From NCBI GenBank assembly GCA_016808115.1, contig JAEQBH010006860.1:62001-126000 (forward strand): a stretch of 64,000 nucleotides of DNA, read 5' to 3'. Of this stretch, positions 10,431 through 21,135 are shown in pieces. The notes under the pieces are model-generated. The model did no database searches, had not been told where the DNA came from, and worked only from the letters and a program-made list of their open reading frames with translations. Numbering within the stretch: the stretch's first letter is position 1; each line of letters begins with the position of its first letter. Source of the DNA: Tetrastigma voinierianum (Eukaryota > Streptophyta > Magnoliopsida > Vitales > Vitaceae). Both the position numbers and the translations under genes were made by a program.

Positions 10431-13067
10431 TGTAGACCATTACCAAATATCTGGTTTTAACACATTTGACCAAGTTTGACCAAGTTTGACCAACACTTAG
10501 TATGTGGGCCCAAGTTGACTTTTTCGAGGATGAATAGTTTTGGGTTAACTAAAGCACCATTTCGTAGACCTTGTCAATACGAGTTCATAGGCAGGCGGAG
10601 CGTCTGTCAGACTTACGGATAAAAGTTGTTTATGAGGAAGTTTCCAAACGACAACTGTCGGTGTCGAGTACGTGCGGGGTTTTACAGCGACCTAGGCCTA
10701 TATAAACATAACTTTGGGTGCCAAATGAAACCCAAGCCCCCAAAACACCATCTTGAGCTCCAAACCCTAGGAAAAACTCGCATTCGTGAACAGAATTAGG
10801 GTCGTTTGACCATTCCCCGAGCCATAGGTTTTATGGACTGAAGGGGCGACTCCACATACCGCTGTGTACGAGCCGGCCCGAGGAGGTCTTTCACGACGAT
10901 CACGCCGGTGAAATTCGCGGCGGCGCCTCGGATACGCCGGGATGGGGCCGGTGAAGCGGCCGACGGCGCGGTGGGCGCCATAAATTTTCCACTTTTTCGG
11001 CCATTTCGGGCGTATACCTCACTCCACCATTTTTGGACCCTCTGAACTCATTTACGCATTCACTTTTTCGAATCCTCATCGTTTGAAAGTTACGACCAAA
11101 ACAAAGTTGGTCGAATGTTGAATCGAGTTTTCCGGCCACCCACGATGGCTGTTGGAGCAAGGTAATGGTACTGATGAGTTCCTGGTCTCTTAAGCTTTCC
11201 ATTGATATGTGGTTTGTAAATTTTGGATGTCGTTTGGTTAGTTTTCCATTTTTAGGTCTTTTCGGGTAATTACCAAGAAGTTTGGACTGAAATAGAGTAG
11301 CAATTGGTCAATTTTGGAAAAATTGAAGTTGGATTAGTGAAATTGGATGTTTTTATGAATTATTGGATGGTTCAATTTCGAGAAATTAGCTTCTAGGTGG
11401 CCCAATTTTGGTCTGAACTATAGAGCCTGGCTGTGTAGTGGACACATCGAGGTCAATTTGGATGAGTTTCATAGTTCTAAAGTTATTCTAGGCATGGCAT
11501 CCAATGTTGTTGGTTGGGTTGTTGGAGCCTAGTGGTGTTTATTTATATTCACAGGCACTCACGCCCAGGAAGTGGGGAGATGAATTACCTTGGGGAGCAG
11601 AGGCGAGGTCTATAGTCGATTGAGTGGTTTATATGTTTTTAAATGATTTGGGGTATTATGTTGATATATCTATTGTGATTAAATATTTTACATATATATT
11701 GTTTTGATCAAATGGTTGGTTGCATACAAATGTGATTATCGGTCTCATATAAAACAAGTTATCATTTCATGTGAATTTTGTCAACATTTTAACTGTTTGG
11801 AAGTTGTACTGAGTTCGTGGATGAGTCTGTGGCATTCGAATATCTTGGGTACGTGGATTGAGATTGTAAACCACCTTGGAAAACTATTGTTTTTAAAAAT
11901 GGATCTTGAGATTTTGTGGAATGACTCTGGTACGGTATTGTTGGGAAAGTATATGTGAAGCAAGGGACTGATTTTATTAGTCGCCACGTGATGGTCGGGT
12001 TCACCACGAGGGTTTTATTAAGAGTACCGCGTGATGGCGGGTTTACGGAGGTTTATTAAGGTGCCACGTGATGGCCAAGTTTACCCAAAGGTTTATTGGG
12101 GTACCGTGGTGGCGAGGTTACCGGAGTTTATTAGGTGCCACGTGATGGCCGGATTTGCCCGGAGGTTTATTAGTTGCCACATAATGGCGGGTCTGCACAG
12201 GTTTATTGGTTGCCCGCGTGGCCAGGTCGCGGAGGTTTATTTGGTTGTCCGCGTGATGGCGGATCTACACGGAGGTTTATTAGTTGCCACGTGATGGCGG
12301 TTATATACAATTAGTGTGCCCGATGTCGTGGTGGAGCTTACCGGCCGGTTTATGATGGATACATGGTGTGGTACGCTGTTGATTTCTGAACATGGTATAC
12401 TATTTTAATACTTATGGATTTATTGTGCTTTTCATAGATTTATTTTATTCGTGATTGACCTTATGTTGTGTACAATTCAGATTATAGTGTTCTTAACATT
12501 GTGTCGGCTAAATTGTTGAGCATGATTTACATATGTTGGTCTTGGGGTAAAGTTGGGTTTTGTGAAATGTTTCTAAACGGGGAACCTTTAAAAGAGTGAA
12601 CGGAAGGTTTTGAGAGAAGAAATCTTTGAAAAAAATGTTATTTTCCTTATAAGCTATGCCACTCAGGGTGTATTATCTCACGTTATTGTTTTAAATTCCC
12701 TAGGTCGGGCGGTTCGTAGGGCTGTTTCCGCCAGACCGACTTTGCTCTTCCTTTACTGGTTCTGCCGTACTCTATAAACCACATCTGTTTTGTTTGTTGT
12801 ATTGGACTTATTCATCTACTGCCCAGCACCTTTAAATTCCCGAATACTCTTAGAATGCTCTGATATTCGTATTGAACTTTTATGGGTCCTTATTTATATA
12901 TGTGGTGGGACTTTTATATATAATTAGGATATTAAACTAATGCATGTGTTTACTTATAACCAAGTGGGTTCACGAAGTATCTTCCTTAGGAATTGTGCAG
13001 GTGGGACTTCACTAGGCGGGACCAGGAATTCCCCAGAGAGGATATCTCGGTCGGGTCTTGTCATCCA
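10431..13067 (+). mobile_element. Long solo LTR (about 2.6 kb) inside Copia-1
   Basis: It begins TGTAGACCATT and ends CATCCA. It is flanked by GTCAA (10426-10430) and ATCAA (13068-13072), a near-perfect 5-base target duplication. The Copia-1 frame reads into it (NPGS) and resumes just after it with a degraded VMRYLQGTK block near 13080-13110. A TATATAAAC promoter-like box lies at about 10699-10707, which fits + orientation. No gag or pol is present and the element has only one copy in the window, so it is called a solo LTR from an unidentified, probably Gypsy, family. The minus-strand frames at 10796-11202 match no known protein. Confidence 0.75.
11985..12330. repeat. Tandem repeat, about 38-40-base unit, inside the long solo LTR
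   Basis: About eight degenerate units are built around GGTTTATTAGGTGCCACGTG followed by ATGGCGGGTTTAC. Units vary in length by a few bases. The CCACGTG core recurs in several units. Confidence 0.85.
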
Positions 13068-13072
13068 ATCAA

Positions 13073-13625
13073 CTGACTGCTAGAGAGGTAATGAGCTGCC
13101 CGGGGTACAAAGCACTTCATGATGACGTCTGGGTTATTGATTACTTAGAAGGTGACGTAGCTACTCGGCAGATGACCCCATTTGTTAGTGGAATCGAAAG
13201 TCCACATCAGGTTATATTTTTATGCTAACAAGTAGAGCCATGTCTTAGAGGAGCATGAAGCAAACCTTGACGACCACTTCCACTATGGAGGCCGAGTTCG
13301 TTTCCTTTTTTGAGGCCACCTTACATGGTGTTTGGCTCAAGAGTTTAATTACTGGCTTGAGAATCGTTGATTCCATCCAAAGGCCATTGAGATTATATTG
13401 TGACAACTAAATTGCTGTTTTTCTAGCTAAGAATGATAAAAGTGGAAATTGAAGTAAACACATCGATATAAAGCACTTAGCCATCCGGGAAAGTGTTCAA
13501 GAACAGAAAGTGGTCATTGAGCACATAAGCACTGAGTTAATGGTTGTAGATCCTCTTACTAAAGGCATTCCAATTAAGAAGTTCAAGGATCATGTAATTA
13601 ATATGGGACTTGTGTACGTTATGTA
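13073..13625 (+). pseudogene. Copia-1 RNase H and C-terminus
   Basis: A degraded stretch is followed by the Copia RNase H blocks SRKSTSGY (frame broken at the start), STMEAEFVS, HGVWLKS, RLYCDN, SKHIDIKHLAIRE and DPLTKGIP, ending at the stop after MGLVYVM. At least three in-frame stops are present. It is the direct continuation of 9901-10430 once the solo LTR is removed. Confidence 0.9.
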
Positions 13626-13895
13626 ATCTCGATTTCATATGTACATATTCAGTTTTGTTAATGAAACCCTTATTCAATTGATGTTTCTCGCAAGAAGTTA
13701 GGCACATTTGGTTTTATTATGAGTTAAATATCATTAAGTTTTGACCCTAGAATAAACATAGAGTTTATTCGTAAAGATAAATTTTTGAAAGGGGACAGAG
13801 TATACATGATCACATGGAAGATGTGCGTACCCCAGAAGACTATCGCCATGATTCATATATCTGTTTCTTCATTATCGTAGATGTTGAATTTACAA

Positions 13896-13912
13896 ACCAA
13901 GAGGGAGAATAT
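13896..13912 (+). other. Copia-1 polypurine tract
   Basis: CCAAGAGGGAGAATA sits directly before the 3' LTR. This is the purine-rich primer for plus-strand synthesis. Confidence 0.8.
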
Positions 13913-14284
13913 TGAACAATTCTTCGGGTGACTCATTCAATTGCTGAGTCAGCCATGAAGTGGTCCACTAATTCCACATCTACACGTGGAGTAAGTGGTG
14001 AAACCCACTTACTTGACAGTTAAGGAATGGGCTGATAGTGCCTATATATAAGGGAAGATTGTTGTTGGGTCCATGTTGCCATATCAGAAATTATTCCAAC
14101 ACCATCGGAAGTTGAGTATCAAGCACCAGAAGGTCCTACAGATTGCTAATCTAAGTCAATCTCCAACCCCACATTACAAGCAATGGCAGGAGGTATTTAG
14201 ATTCTATCTTCCACATTAACTTTTTTTTTCAACAATGTGAGGATAAATCATTGTCTTAATGATTTGTTGTTGATAATTCTCACA
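13913..14284 (+). repeat. Copia-1 3' LTR
   Basis: Collinear with 3801-4159, including GTGGTGAAACCCACTTACTT and the terminal TGATAATTCTCACA. Confidence 0.9.
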
Positions 14285-14442
14285 TTATCCCTTATTTCAG
14301 CATTAGTAACCCAAAGATAATTTTTCTATTTGTTTTTTGAAGAGATGATAAATTTATGTGATGAAAGGTGTTATATAAGATTGAATTGTAACATCTTATT
14401 TCATAGTTTCTCATATCTAAAAGGAGCTTAATAGTTTATAAA
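14285..14442. other. Host flank between Copia-1 and the duplicated segment, no gene
   Basis: Short AT-rich stretch with no recognisable feature. It presumably continues the 3' flank of the receptor-kinase pseudogene that Copia-1 split off. Confidence 0.4.
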
Positions 14443-14774
14443 CATTTATAGTACTAAACATTCATCATTTCATAAGACACAAATCCTAATAAATTTTCTT
14501 CTCCTTTTAAAAATTAATCTAATGGGAGTATCTTTATGGAAAAGCAAGTTCTATAATTTGTAATATAATTATATTTTGCATGTTGAAGATAACAAATTTA
14601 CTCACTTACTCTCTATTATTTTTTTATAGGCCCGAAAATTATTTACTCTACAATTTAGTTTTTATTGCTTACTTTCTATAAACAATTCACAAACCATTAA
14701 TCTTTCCATTTATTACTGCTTCTAATGAAGAACTAACCAAAGGGGTAAAGATATGAGATATTCTATTTGAAGAG
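14443..14774. repeat. Left copy of a ~335-base direct repeat bordering the Gypsy element
   Basis: CATTTATAGTACTAAACATT starts both this copy and 22948-23285. The two remain alignable to TTGAAGAG at the end, with scattered substitutions and small indels. The Gypsy element starts one base after this copy. Confidence 0.9.
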
Positions 14775-14775
14775 T

Positions 14776-16605
14776 TGGCCCCCAAAACCGGGGTCGTTGA
14801 CAACCGAATTAAGCGCGGAATACTCGTGGATCTTGATTAGCTTGAGCACCACTCATGAAAAGTGAGGCGAGGAGTCTCGCTGGCACAAGGGCTCTGCCGA
14901 GGCCTCAGCCCTGTCCCAACAGTTTTACAATGACCACAGGGGTCCACATTCAAACAAATATTGGCCACTTAGGCCCTACGCATTATACCCACAAAGACAT
15001 CAACTATATAACCTAGCTCAAGAGTTATTACATTGCTCATAACCGAGCAAATCAAAATTCTGATTTTATTTTTATCATTTCCTGAAGCCTTGCCGAAAAC
15101 CTGGCTGAAACTTAGCCTACAAATCTTTGCCTCTAGTGAGGCGCCCGAGTCCTCTGGCCTCCACGGCGCCTAAAATAGTGATCCTGAAACGGGGAGGCAA
15201 AGCCAGTAGTGATAATTTACCACCACACATGGTTTACTCCGCCTAAGTGCACATGTGCATGAAGCAATCACATTCAAGCAATTTCTTGCATACCTACTCA
15301 GAAGATATCACCGGCCTTTGAGCCCATGTCTGAGTCCTGCAGGCCTCCCTCACATATGCCTACTTAAATTAGATGCACGTAAAATAATCAGTTTTCAAAA
15401 CAAAAGCTATTTGTTCTTGAAAACACACTACCGAGTTTTGGTAAAATATTGGACAACCATTCGAGGCGAATCTGTTGGATAACCCTCCGAAACAATTCAT
15501 GGGCCCCTCCGACATGAATTGTTGGACAATCTCCCAATACAATTCTCCAGAAAATCTTCCGTTGAAATTCCTTTCACATACATTTTTCGTTTTTGTTTTC
15601 TTTCATTTCCGTGTCATGCACTAACTCCTAATATTCTAGGGTGCCCCAGTGCATATGGAATGCATTATGCCAATCCCAAACATTCATGTTAATATATTCA
15701 CATGCATATATATATTAACATAATTAGTAGACAATCATATTTGTAAAATTCACATCAATAACACCAAAAATTAAGCTCACATGGGCTAATTAGCAAACAC
15801 AAGCAATTCATTTTTTGAATCACCCCAGCACATTTTCACACCAGAAAATCTCATCACTATTCACATGAATAGTGAAACCCTCGGGTTGGCACTGTTCACG
15901 GCCACAACAATGCGGATTTTCTCTACTCGGTTCAATGCTTTTAAGACCGAAAACACGGCTAATCCAAGCCTCAGAACATCCCTAACCATTTAGATGGCTC
16001 TTAGCCAGAGAATAACACAAGTAGGAAAAGGTCTACCTCTTGGGTTGTCAGACTCCCTGAATCGGTGCCGCAGCGTAGCCCTCGCCGCGTAGATCGACTT
16101 TGCTTCTTGCTCCGTCGAGAACCGACGGTCCGAACGACCGCAAATCTAGAGAGAAGGAGCTCCTTCTCTCTCTAAAATCACAAAAACCTCACCTCCTGCC
16201 CGTTTTTGTCTCAGATGGAAGAAGATGAACACTATTTAACTTTTATCTCATTCTCATTAACATTTTCATTAATTCCACTTGTGTGGCCCTCTCGGATTTT
16301 GACATAGCTTAATCTAAGCCGTCCATTTTCCATCATCTCTCTAATCTTGCAACATGTCACAAGGTACGCCTGTAGTAGGTGACTTTGTCACATCATGTCT
16401 CTCAAACCCGATTTTCACATTTTAGATACCCGGTGCCTCAGCGTGAATTTATTTGTCTTGGAATTGATGGTCGACTTGGTAGCTAGATTTCGCTAGACGA
16501 TTCAACGGTGAGATCCGTTTAGTATCCAGTCCTGAAAATTTCTGGTTTAATTTAAGTGCAATTTTACCCTTTTTGGAAAAATTAGATTTTTTCTCAGGAT
16601 CTTAT
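14776..16605 (-). repeat. Gypsy element 3' LTR (left copy)
   Basis: Aligns with 21136-22947 throughout, for example the CCTTCTCTCTCTAAAATCAC block near 16160. It begins TGGCCCCCAAAAC and ends near CTCAGGATCTTAT, both degraded relative to the right copy. Confidence 0.88.
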
Positions 16606-17084
16606 TCTCCCTCATAGAATTTGTCAGGAATTTTGGACGATCACAATCATGCATATGTAACGTGCACTATGCCATGTATGTAAACTAGTCATTTAAGTGA
16701 TGGCATTAAACCACGTCTGTACTACACAACCCCGACTTAGTGTGCAAATGTTGACCTTCCCAAAGTCATAATCAATGACAATCCAATGGACCGTCAACCT
16801 AATCCATGTCATGAATGACATCCCTATATCTGAAACCCTTGCCCATTTCACTTCAACACCTAATGCAATTTCAATGGGTATCAAATCTCGAGTCACTCAG
16901 GCTCATCACTCAACTCTAAGTCTCACGTGATAACCATGACCGTGTGTTTTCATCTTGGGTCGCTCCAGGCTCCACATCACTTTCGACTCTAAGTCTTCCA
17001 TGACAAACATAATAATTTGTGGTTTTTCTCTCTCGGGCAACATAACTTTTCGGCCTACACTACGAGCATCTTTCATCCACATAG

Positions 17085-17690
17085 AAATTTCGAATATCTC
17101 CATGGGTCACTTACACCCACACATAAATTTTGGATATATCCACGGGTCTCTTACACCAACACAGAAATTTTGGATAACTCCACAGGTCTTTTACACCCAC
17201 ACAGAAATTTGGGATCTCTCCCCGGGTCTCTTACACCCACACAGAAATTTCGGACTTCTCCATGAATTCCTCTTATGAAATTTCGGATCTCTGGGTTTCT
17301 TACACCTAAAAATTTGGACTTCTCCGGGTCTCTTACACTCACGAGGAAATTTGGGGATGGCTCACGGTCTCTTCGCCTGAAACCGAACTTCTCACGCAGG
17401 TGTCTTGCACCCACACGAAGTCGGGATAACTCACGGGTCTCTTACACCCACGAAGTCGGGATATCTCCCGGGTCTCTTACACCCACATAGAAATTTAGGT
17501 TCTCACGGGTCTCTTACATCCACACGAAGTGGGATAGCTCCGGTCTCACCCCACCCACACGAAATTAAGGGATAGCTCCGGGTCTCTTACACCCACGAAA
17601 TTAGGGATATCACCTGGGTCTCTTACCTGCAGAAATGGATATCTCACAGGTCTCTTACACCCACACGGGACCTTCCCGGATACTACCCTT
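17085..17690. repeat. Tandem array, 40-base unit, in Gypsy interior
   Basis: The unit is GGGTCTCTTACACCCACACA then GAAATTTNGGATNTCTCC. The first five or so units keep an exact 40-base period. Later ones are shortened or mutated. Open frames on both strands here (17017-17265, 17151-17414) are repeat artefacts. Confidence 0.92.
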
Positions 17691-17699
17691 TGAGGTGCC

Positions 17700-18185
17700 A
17701 GCCGCCTAACTCCGGGCTTTTCACTTTGAGAAAGTTATGTACTTCTTGCTTTACCCAACACACATTAATTCCTCTTCATTTCCTGATTTGAATTATGAGT
17801 CTTCATTGAACGTAGTTTCAAAGACAAACTCAACCAGCGCTCACGAGTGGTGGTGTCCTCTTAGTGCATCCACACCCGACTCGTGCGATGTCACCGTGCA
17901 CCCTCACGACTTCGATCACGATCCTACACACCCGAGAGTCCACCATGAGCAAAATCTCGGAGGTCTCTAACTCCTGCGATCCGACCTATCGGGTGATTCT
18001 CTACATCACGGGAAGAACATCCACACATATTCTCTAAAGGCCTTAACCTCTAAGCACAAATCTGTCGCACAAGATGCATTAATGAATGAATACCAATTAC
18101 ATTCAGACCAAGCGCCTCACAGTCAACAAGTGCGAGAGTAAGGCGTGCCATGCATATCGGTACTCTGTATGCTCGTGCGGTACCT
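17700..18185. other. Gypsy interior without recognisable coding sequence
   Basis: This is where a protease and RT would be expected on the minus strand after gag. I see no DSG, YxDD or integrase motifs in any frame. The 77-residue plus-strand frame at 17737-17970 matches nothing I recognise. Confidence 0.5.
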
Positions 18186-18189
18186 TAAG

Positions 18190-19464
18190 ACCTCACGCCT
18201 CTAGGACCGATCTGCCTCATATGCCAGTGGTGACAATGGTAACCGTCATGCCTTTTCTTTGAGACCCGAACTCTGCGCTGCCCGAGCCACATGCTCGACC
18301 CCACTCAGCTATAGCGGCTACGGTCTGGCTTTATGTGACCCAGTTTGATGAAATCTTAGGTACTAGTATGGCACCACAGGCGTCTTTGGTTCCCTTGACC
18401 CATACTAGGGGGTGGATGAACAAACTGTGTCCTCTCCTGTCCTACCGTTGACTAATTTGTCTTTGTCCCAAAACCACAGGATCCACTGTCCACTGGAATG
18501 ATCCCTGCTCGTATGTACGGGCTGCGCTTGTGGTAGCACACTATCTTGCCCGGACTAAGCTGGTAACTCTAACTTCGTCTCGCTGAATTAGAATTTGAGG
18601 TGTCCCATAACTTTGGGATTCTGCCTCAGATGGATAATCCCTTTAGAAAGTGTCGGTATCGGTAGAAACAACACATTGCCTTTGCATTAGAAGTCCCATC
18701 GGCCACACAGTCACGAAACTCGTGTGAAGCGAAGTCTTACGCCTCTTCCACGAACTAGAAGAAGGGTGATCCTCCCTCTTCTCCTGACGCCGACCTTTCG
18801 GATACCGTGCATCCTCTATCTCTCTTTTGTAGTCGGGGTTATTACGACCATGGAGTCCATTAATCACGTAGGCGGATTCTACAATCCACGCCCCGAATGG
18901 GTAATTTAACCCATTCTCGAATCTGACCTTGGCCGTCTGTGGCCTGGTCATCACTAAGCGTGCCAACTCGGTGGAATCGACCACATACTCCATCTTTGTC
19001 ATCATTTTGCCTCGACTACAGGAACTCGCAGGCCTTTGCATGTCTAGCAGTGGCCGGAAAATACTTGCCCATGAAAAGATCATGGAATTCTACCCAAGTC
19101 ATTGCCTCTAGATCTCTAGAGGTCTTTGCCCAGTTCCACAATACTTGGGCCTCACCCTCTAGCTGGAATGTAGCTAGTCTGATCCTGGTTGTATCAGAGG
19201 TAATCTCCATAGCCTCCAATACCTTCTCCACCTGCATGAACCAATGGTACGCCTGTCGAACCTCCTCCCTTGTGAATGTCGGATGATGTGCCTTGAACCT
19301 CTGGGAGTTACTTGGACCTCTGCGGCTACTCTTGCACTAAGCTTGTGTAATAGCGGCGACGCGGCGCCTAAACCTCATGGCTTTTCTTTGATAGCCGTGC
19401 GTGGTCAGCGCCCGGTGGTGCGACGGTACGTGGGCGACTCTACGTCGCCCTCGACTAGCCATCT
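18190..19464 (-). pseudogene. Ty3/Gypsy gag pseudogene
   Basis: Read right to left: a start with MASRGRRR at 19464, a damaged N-terminal part, then the well preserved retrotransposon gag core at 19280-19016. That core has HWFMQVEKVLEAMEITSD, RIRLATFQLEGEAQVLW and FMGKYFPATARHAKACEF. The frame then shifts into MEYVVDSTELARLV, KVRFENGL, a polar EIEDAR stretch and SSSSWKRRKTS (to about 18750). A zinc knuckle relic (YHCHHWHMRQIGP, near 18200-18245) has lost two of its cysteines. Several frameshifts are present. Gag builds the particle of the element. The family match is strong, and no functional product is expected. Confidence 0.88.
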
Positions 19465-19689
19465 ACACAAGTCAAATGGCAATTTAAATTCTAATGCAGT
19501 ATCTCTAAGGCGTGAACACAGCCCCGAGACACTATTCACATACAGAAAACATTTCATACATTAGGTCCATGCATTCCTAGGTAATGCAAGACAATAATTC
19601 CACATTAAATCATTTTTAACAACAACAAATTTATTTATTTATTTATTTTTTTTGAAAACCTCGTGAACAGTGCTCATTAACAGTGTTCA

Positions 19690-20250
19690 TGAGCGATTGA
19701 CTCAAAGCGATTCTGCGCGAGTCGAAACTAGATTGGGGTGCGCAGTGCACACCTGAACCCGGCTACGCGCCTTCTGCAGCGCCGCTGCGCCCCAGGCGCG
19801 ATGCCGCGACTGCGATGCTAGGCGTCGTCCGATGGCGTCTGTTAAGGAAACGTGTCGTGGCCCTTCCCCAGTGAGTATCGTGGCGAGCCGGTCGATGTCG
19901 GCGCGCTGTCTGAGTGTTGGCGCGCGTGTTGCGAAGCGGGATTTGTATGTCGCAGCCGTGTCGCCTTGACGTGTCGCCAACACAAGGCCCATACCGACCA
20001 CGATACAATGTTTGTATCGCGACTCCCCCACCCCGGCCAGGCTCGCGCTGCTGTAGCGCACGCCCTTGCGCGGGCGGGGCGGTGTCGTGGCCCTTCTTTG
20101 GCGGGTGTCGCGGTACGTGTCCCGGCGCCACCCGCGTGTCGTGGTGTGCCCTTCTTGCGCCCTTGCGCCTCGCGCTGTCTCCCGAGCCATGCACATCCAA
20201 GCCTTGTGTCCACCAATCTGACTTGTTGTATTATGACTCAAACTTAGAAA
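19690..20250. other. GC-rich leader segment of the Gypsy element
   Basis: This is strikingly GC-rich against its AT-rich surroundings. Overlapping open frames on both strands (up to 202 residues) result from composition and match no protein I know. GTGTCGTGGCCCTTC occurs twice (about 19852 and 20083), so it is partly repetitive. Position between primer site and gag makes it the untranslated leader. Confidence 0.6.
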
Positions 20251-20346
20251 AAATGGGCAGTAGCCCATTCTAGCTCCACTGCACCTTTTCTCTTTTTTTT
20301 TTTTTTTCATTGTTCCAACTACTGGAAAACCACTTAAAAAAAAAAA

Positions 20347-20348
<2 letters not shown>

Positions 20349-20442
<94 letters not shown>

Positions 20443-20726
20443 TATTTACTGTTTTCAGTATAACCAAATAAATTTATTCAAATTTATTTTATTTCTTCCG
20501 GTTTCCTGCTTGTAAAACCTTAGAAAAATTTCTTCTCATCTTTTTTTTTCATCTCCAGTAGCCTCCTTGCTACTCCATAAATGCAGTAGCCTATACCAAT
20601 GCACTTCATACAACTCAAAATTTTTTTATGAGTTAAATTTTTACCCTTTTCTTGTGAAAAAACTGGAAAGATTTTCCAGAGTTTCACAACACAATCTGTT
20701 TATGTTCAAAATTGGAACTACTATAA

Positions 20727-20779
<53 letters not shown>

Positions 20780-20783
20780 TATG

Positions 20784-20818
<35 letters not shown>
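20349..20818. repeat. (TA)n arrays in Gypsy leader
   Basis: A pure TA run covers about 20349-20439. A second pair of TA runs covers 20733-20778 and 20785-20817. The sequence between them is AT-rich with no gene. The 65-residue and 130-residue frames with IYIY repeats are artefacts. Confidence 0.95.
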
Positions 20819-20819
<1 letters not shown>

Positions 20820-21115
20820 GTTCAATTCTAGAGCATTTTGCCAAAAAATTTCTTGAACTCCTAAGGGTATATTTTCTCGACCCTAGTGTTCAACGTTTTC
20901 TCCTATGCTACTCACCAAGCACACAAATCACACAATTCATACAACACATGATCACATAAAACACAATGCATGCGATTATTTCTAATCTTGTCGGTAGTGC
21001 CTAGGTAATCCACCTAAACCCTAACATCGAGCTATACCAAACTGCGATGTTCTTATACCTAAATGACTCTGGCCTTAGCCCAAGTCCCCCAAGCCCTAGG
21101 TATTCATATACTTAA

Positions 21116-21127
21116 GATCTGATACCA
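21116..21127 (-). other. Gypsy primer binding site
   Basis: Minus-strand TGGTATCAGATC lies eight bases inside the right (5') LTR. It matches the tRNA-Met type except near its end. Confidence 0.85.
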
Positions 21128-21135
21128 AACTATGA

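Larger units (their letters stand above)
3801..14284 (+). mobile_element. Copia-1: Ty1/Copia retrotransposon with two nested solo LTRs
   Basis: Direct LTRs (3801-4159 and 13913-14284) both start TGAAC and end CTCACA. A tRNA-Met-type primer site follows the left LTR and a purine tract precedes the right LTR. The internal region keeps the Copia order gag, protease, integrase, RT, RNase H on the + strand. The RT/RNase H part is split by unrelated LTR insertions at about 8235-9900 and 10431-13067, so the original element was roughly 6 kb. The LTRs differ by many substitutions and indels (359 versus 372 bases), which indicates an old insertion. No matching 5-base target duplication is visible outside the LTRs. 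The encoded proteins closely resemble the widespread plant TNT 1-94-like Pol family. Confidence 0.93.

Noticed and set aside
17085..17690. Regular 40-base array considered as a CRISPR-like array
   Set aside because: No unique spacers between conserved repeats and the whole unit repeats. The setting is a plant nuclear retroelement.
19702..20310. Overlapping minus-strand frames up to 202 residues and plus-strand frames
   Set aside because: GC-rich leader of a Gypsy element. Long frames on both strands come from base composition and no domain is recognisable.
20567..20959. 130-residue plus-strand frame
   Set aside because: Runs through TA microsatellites in the Gypsy leader. No homology.
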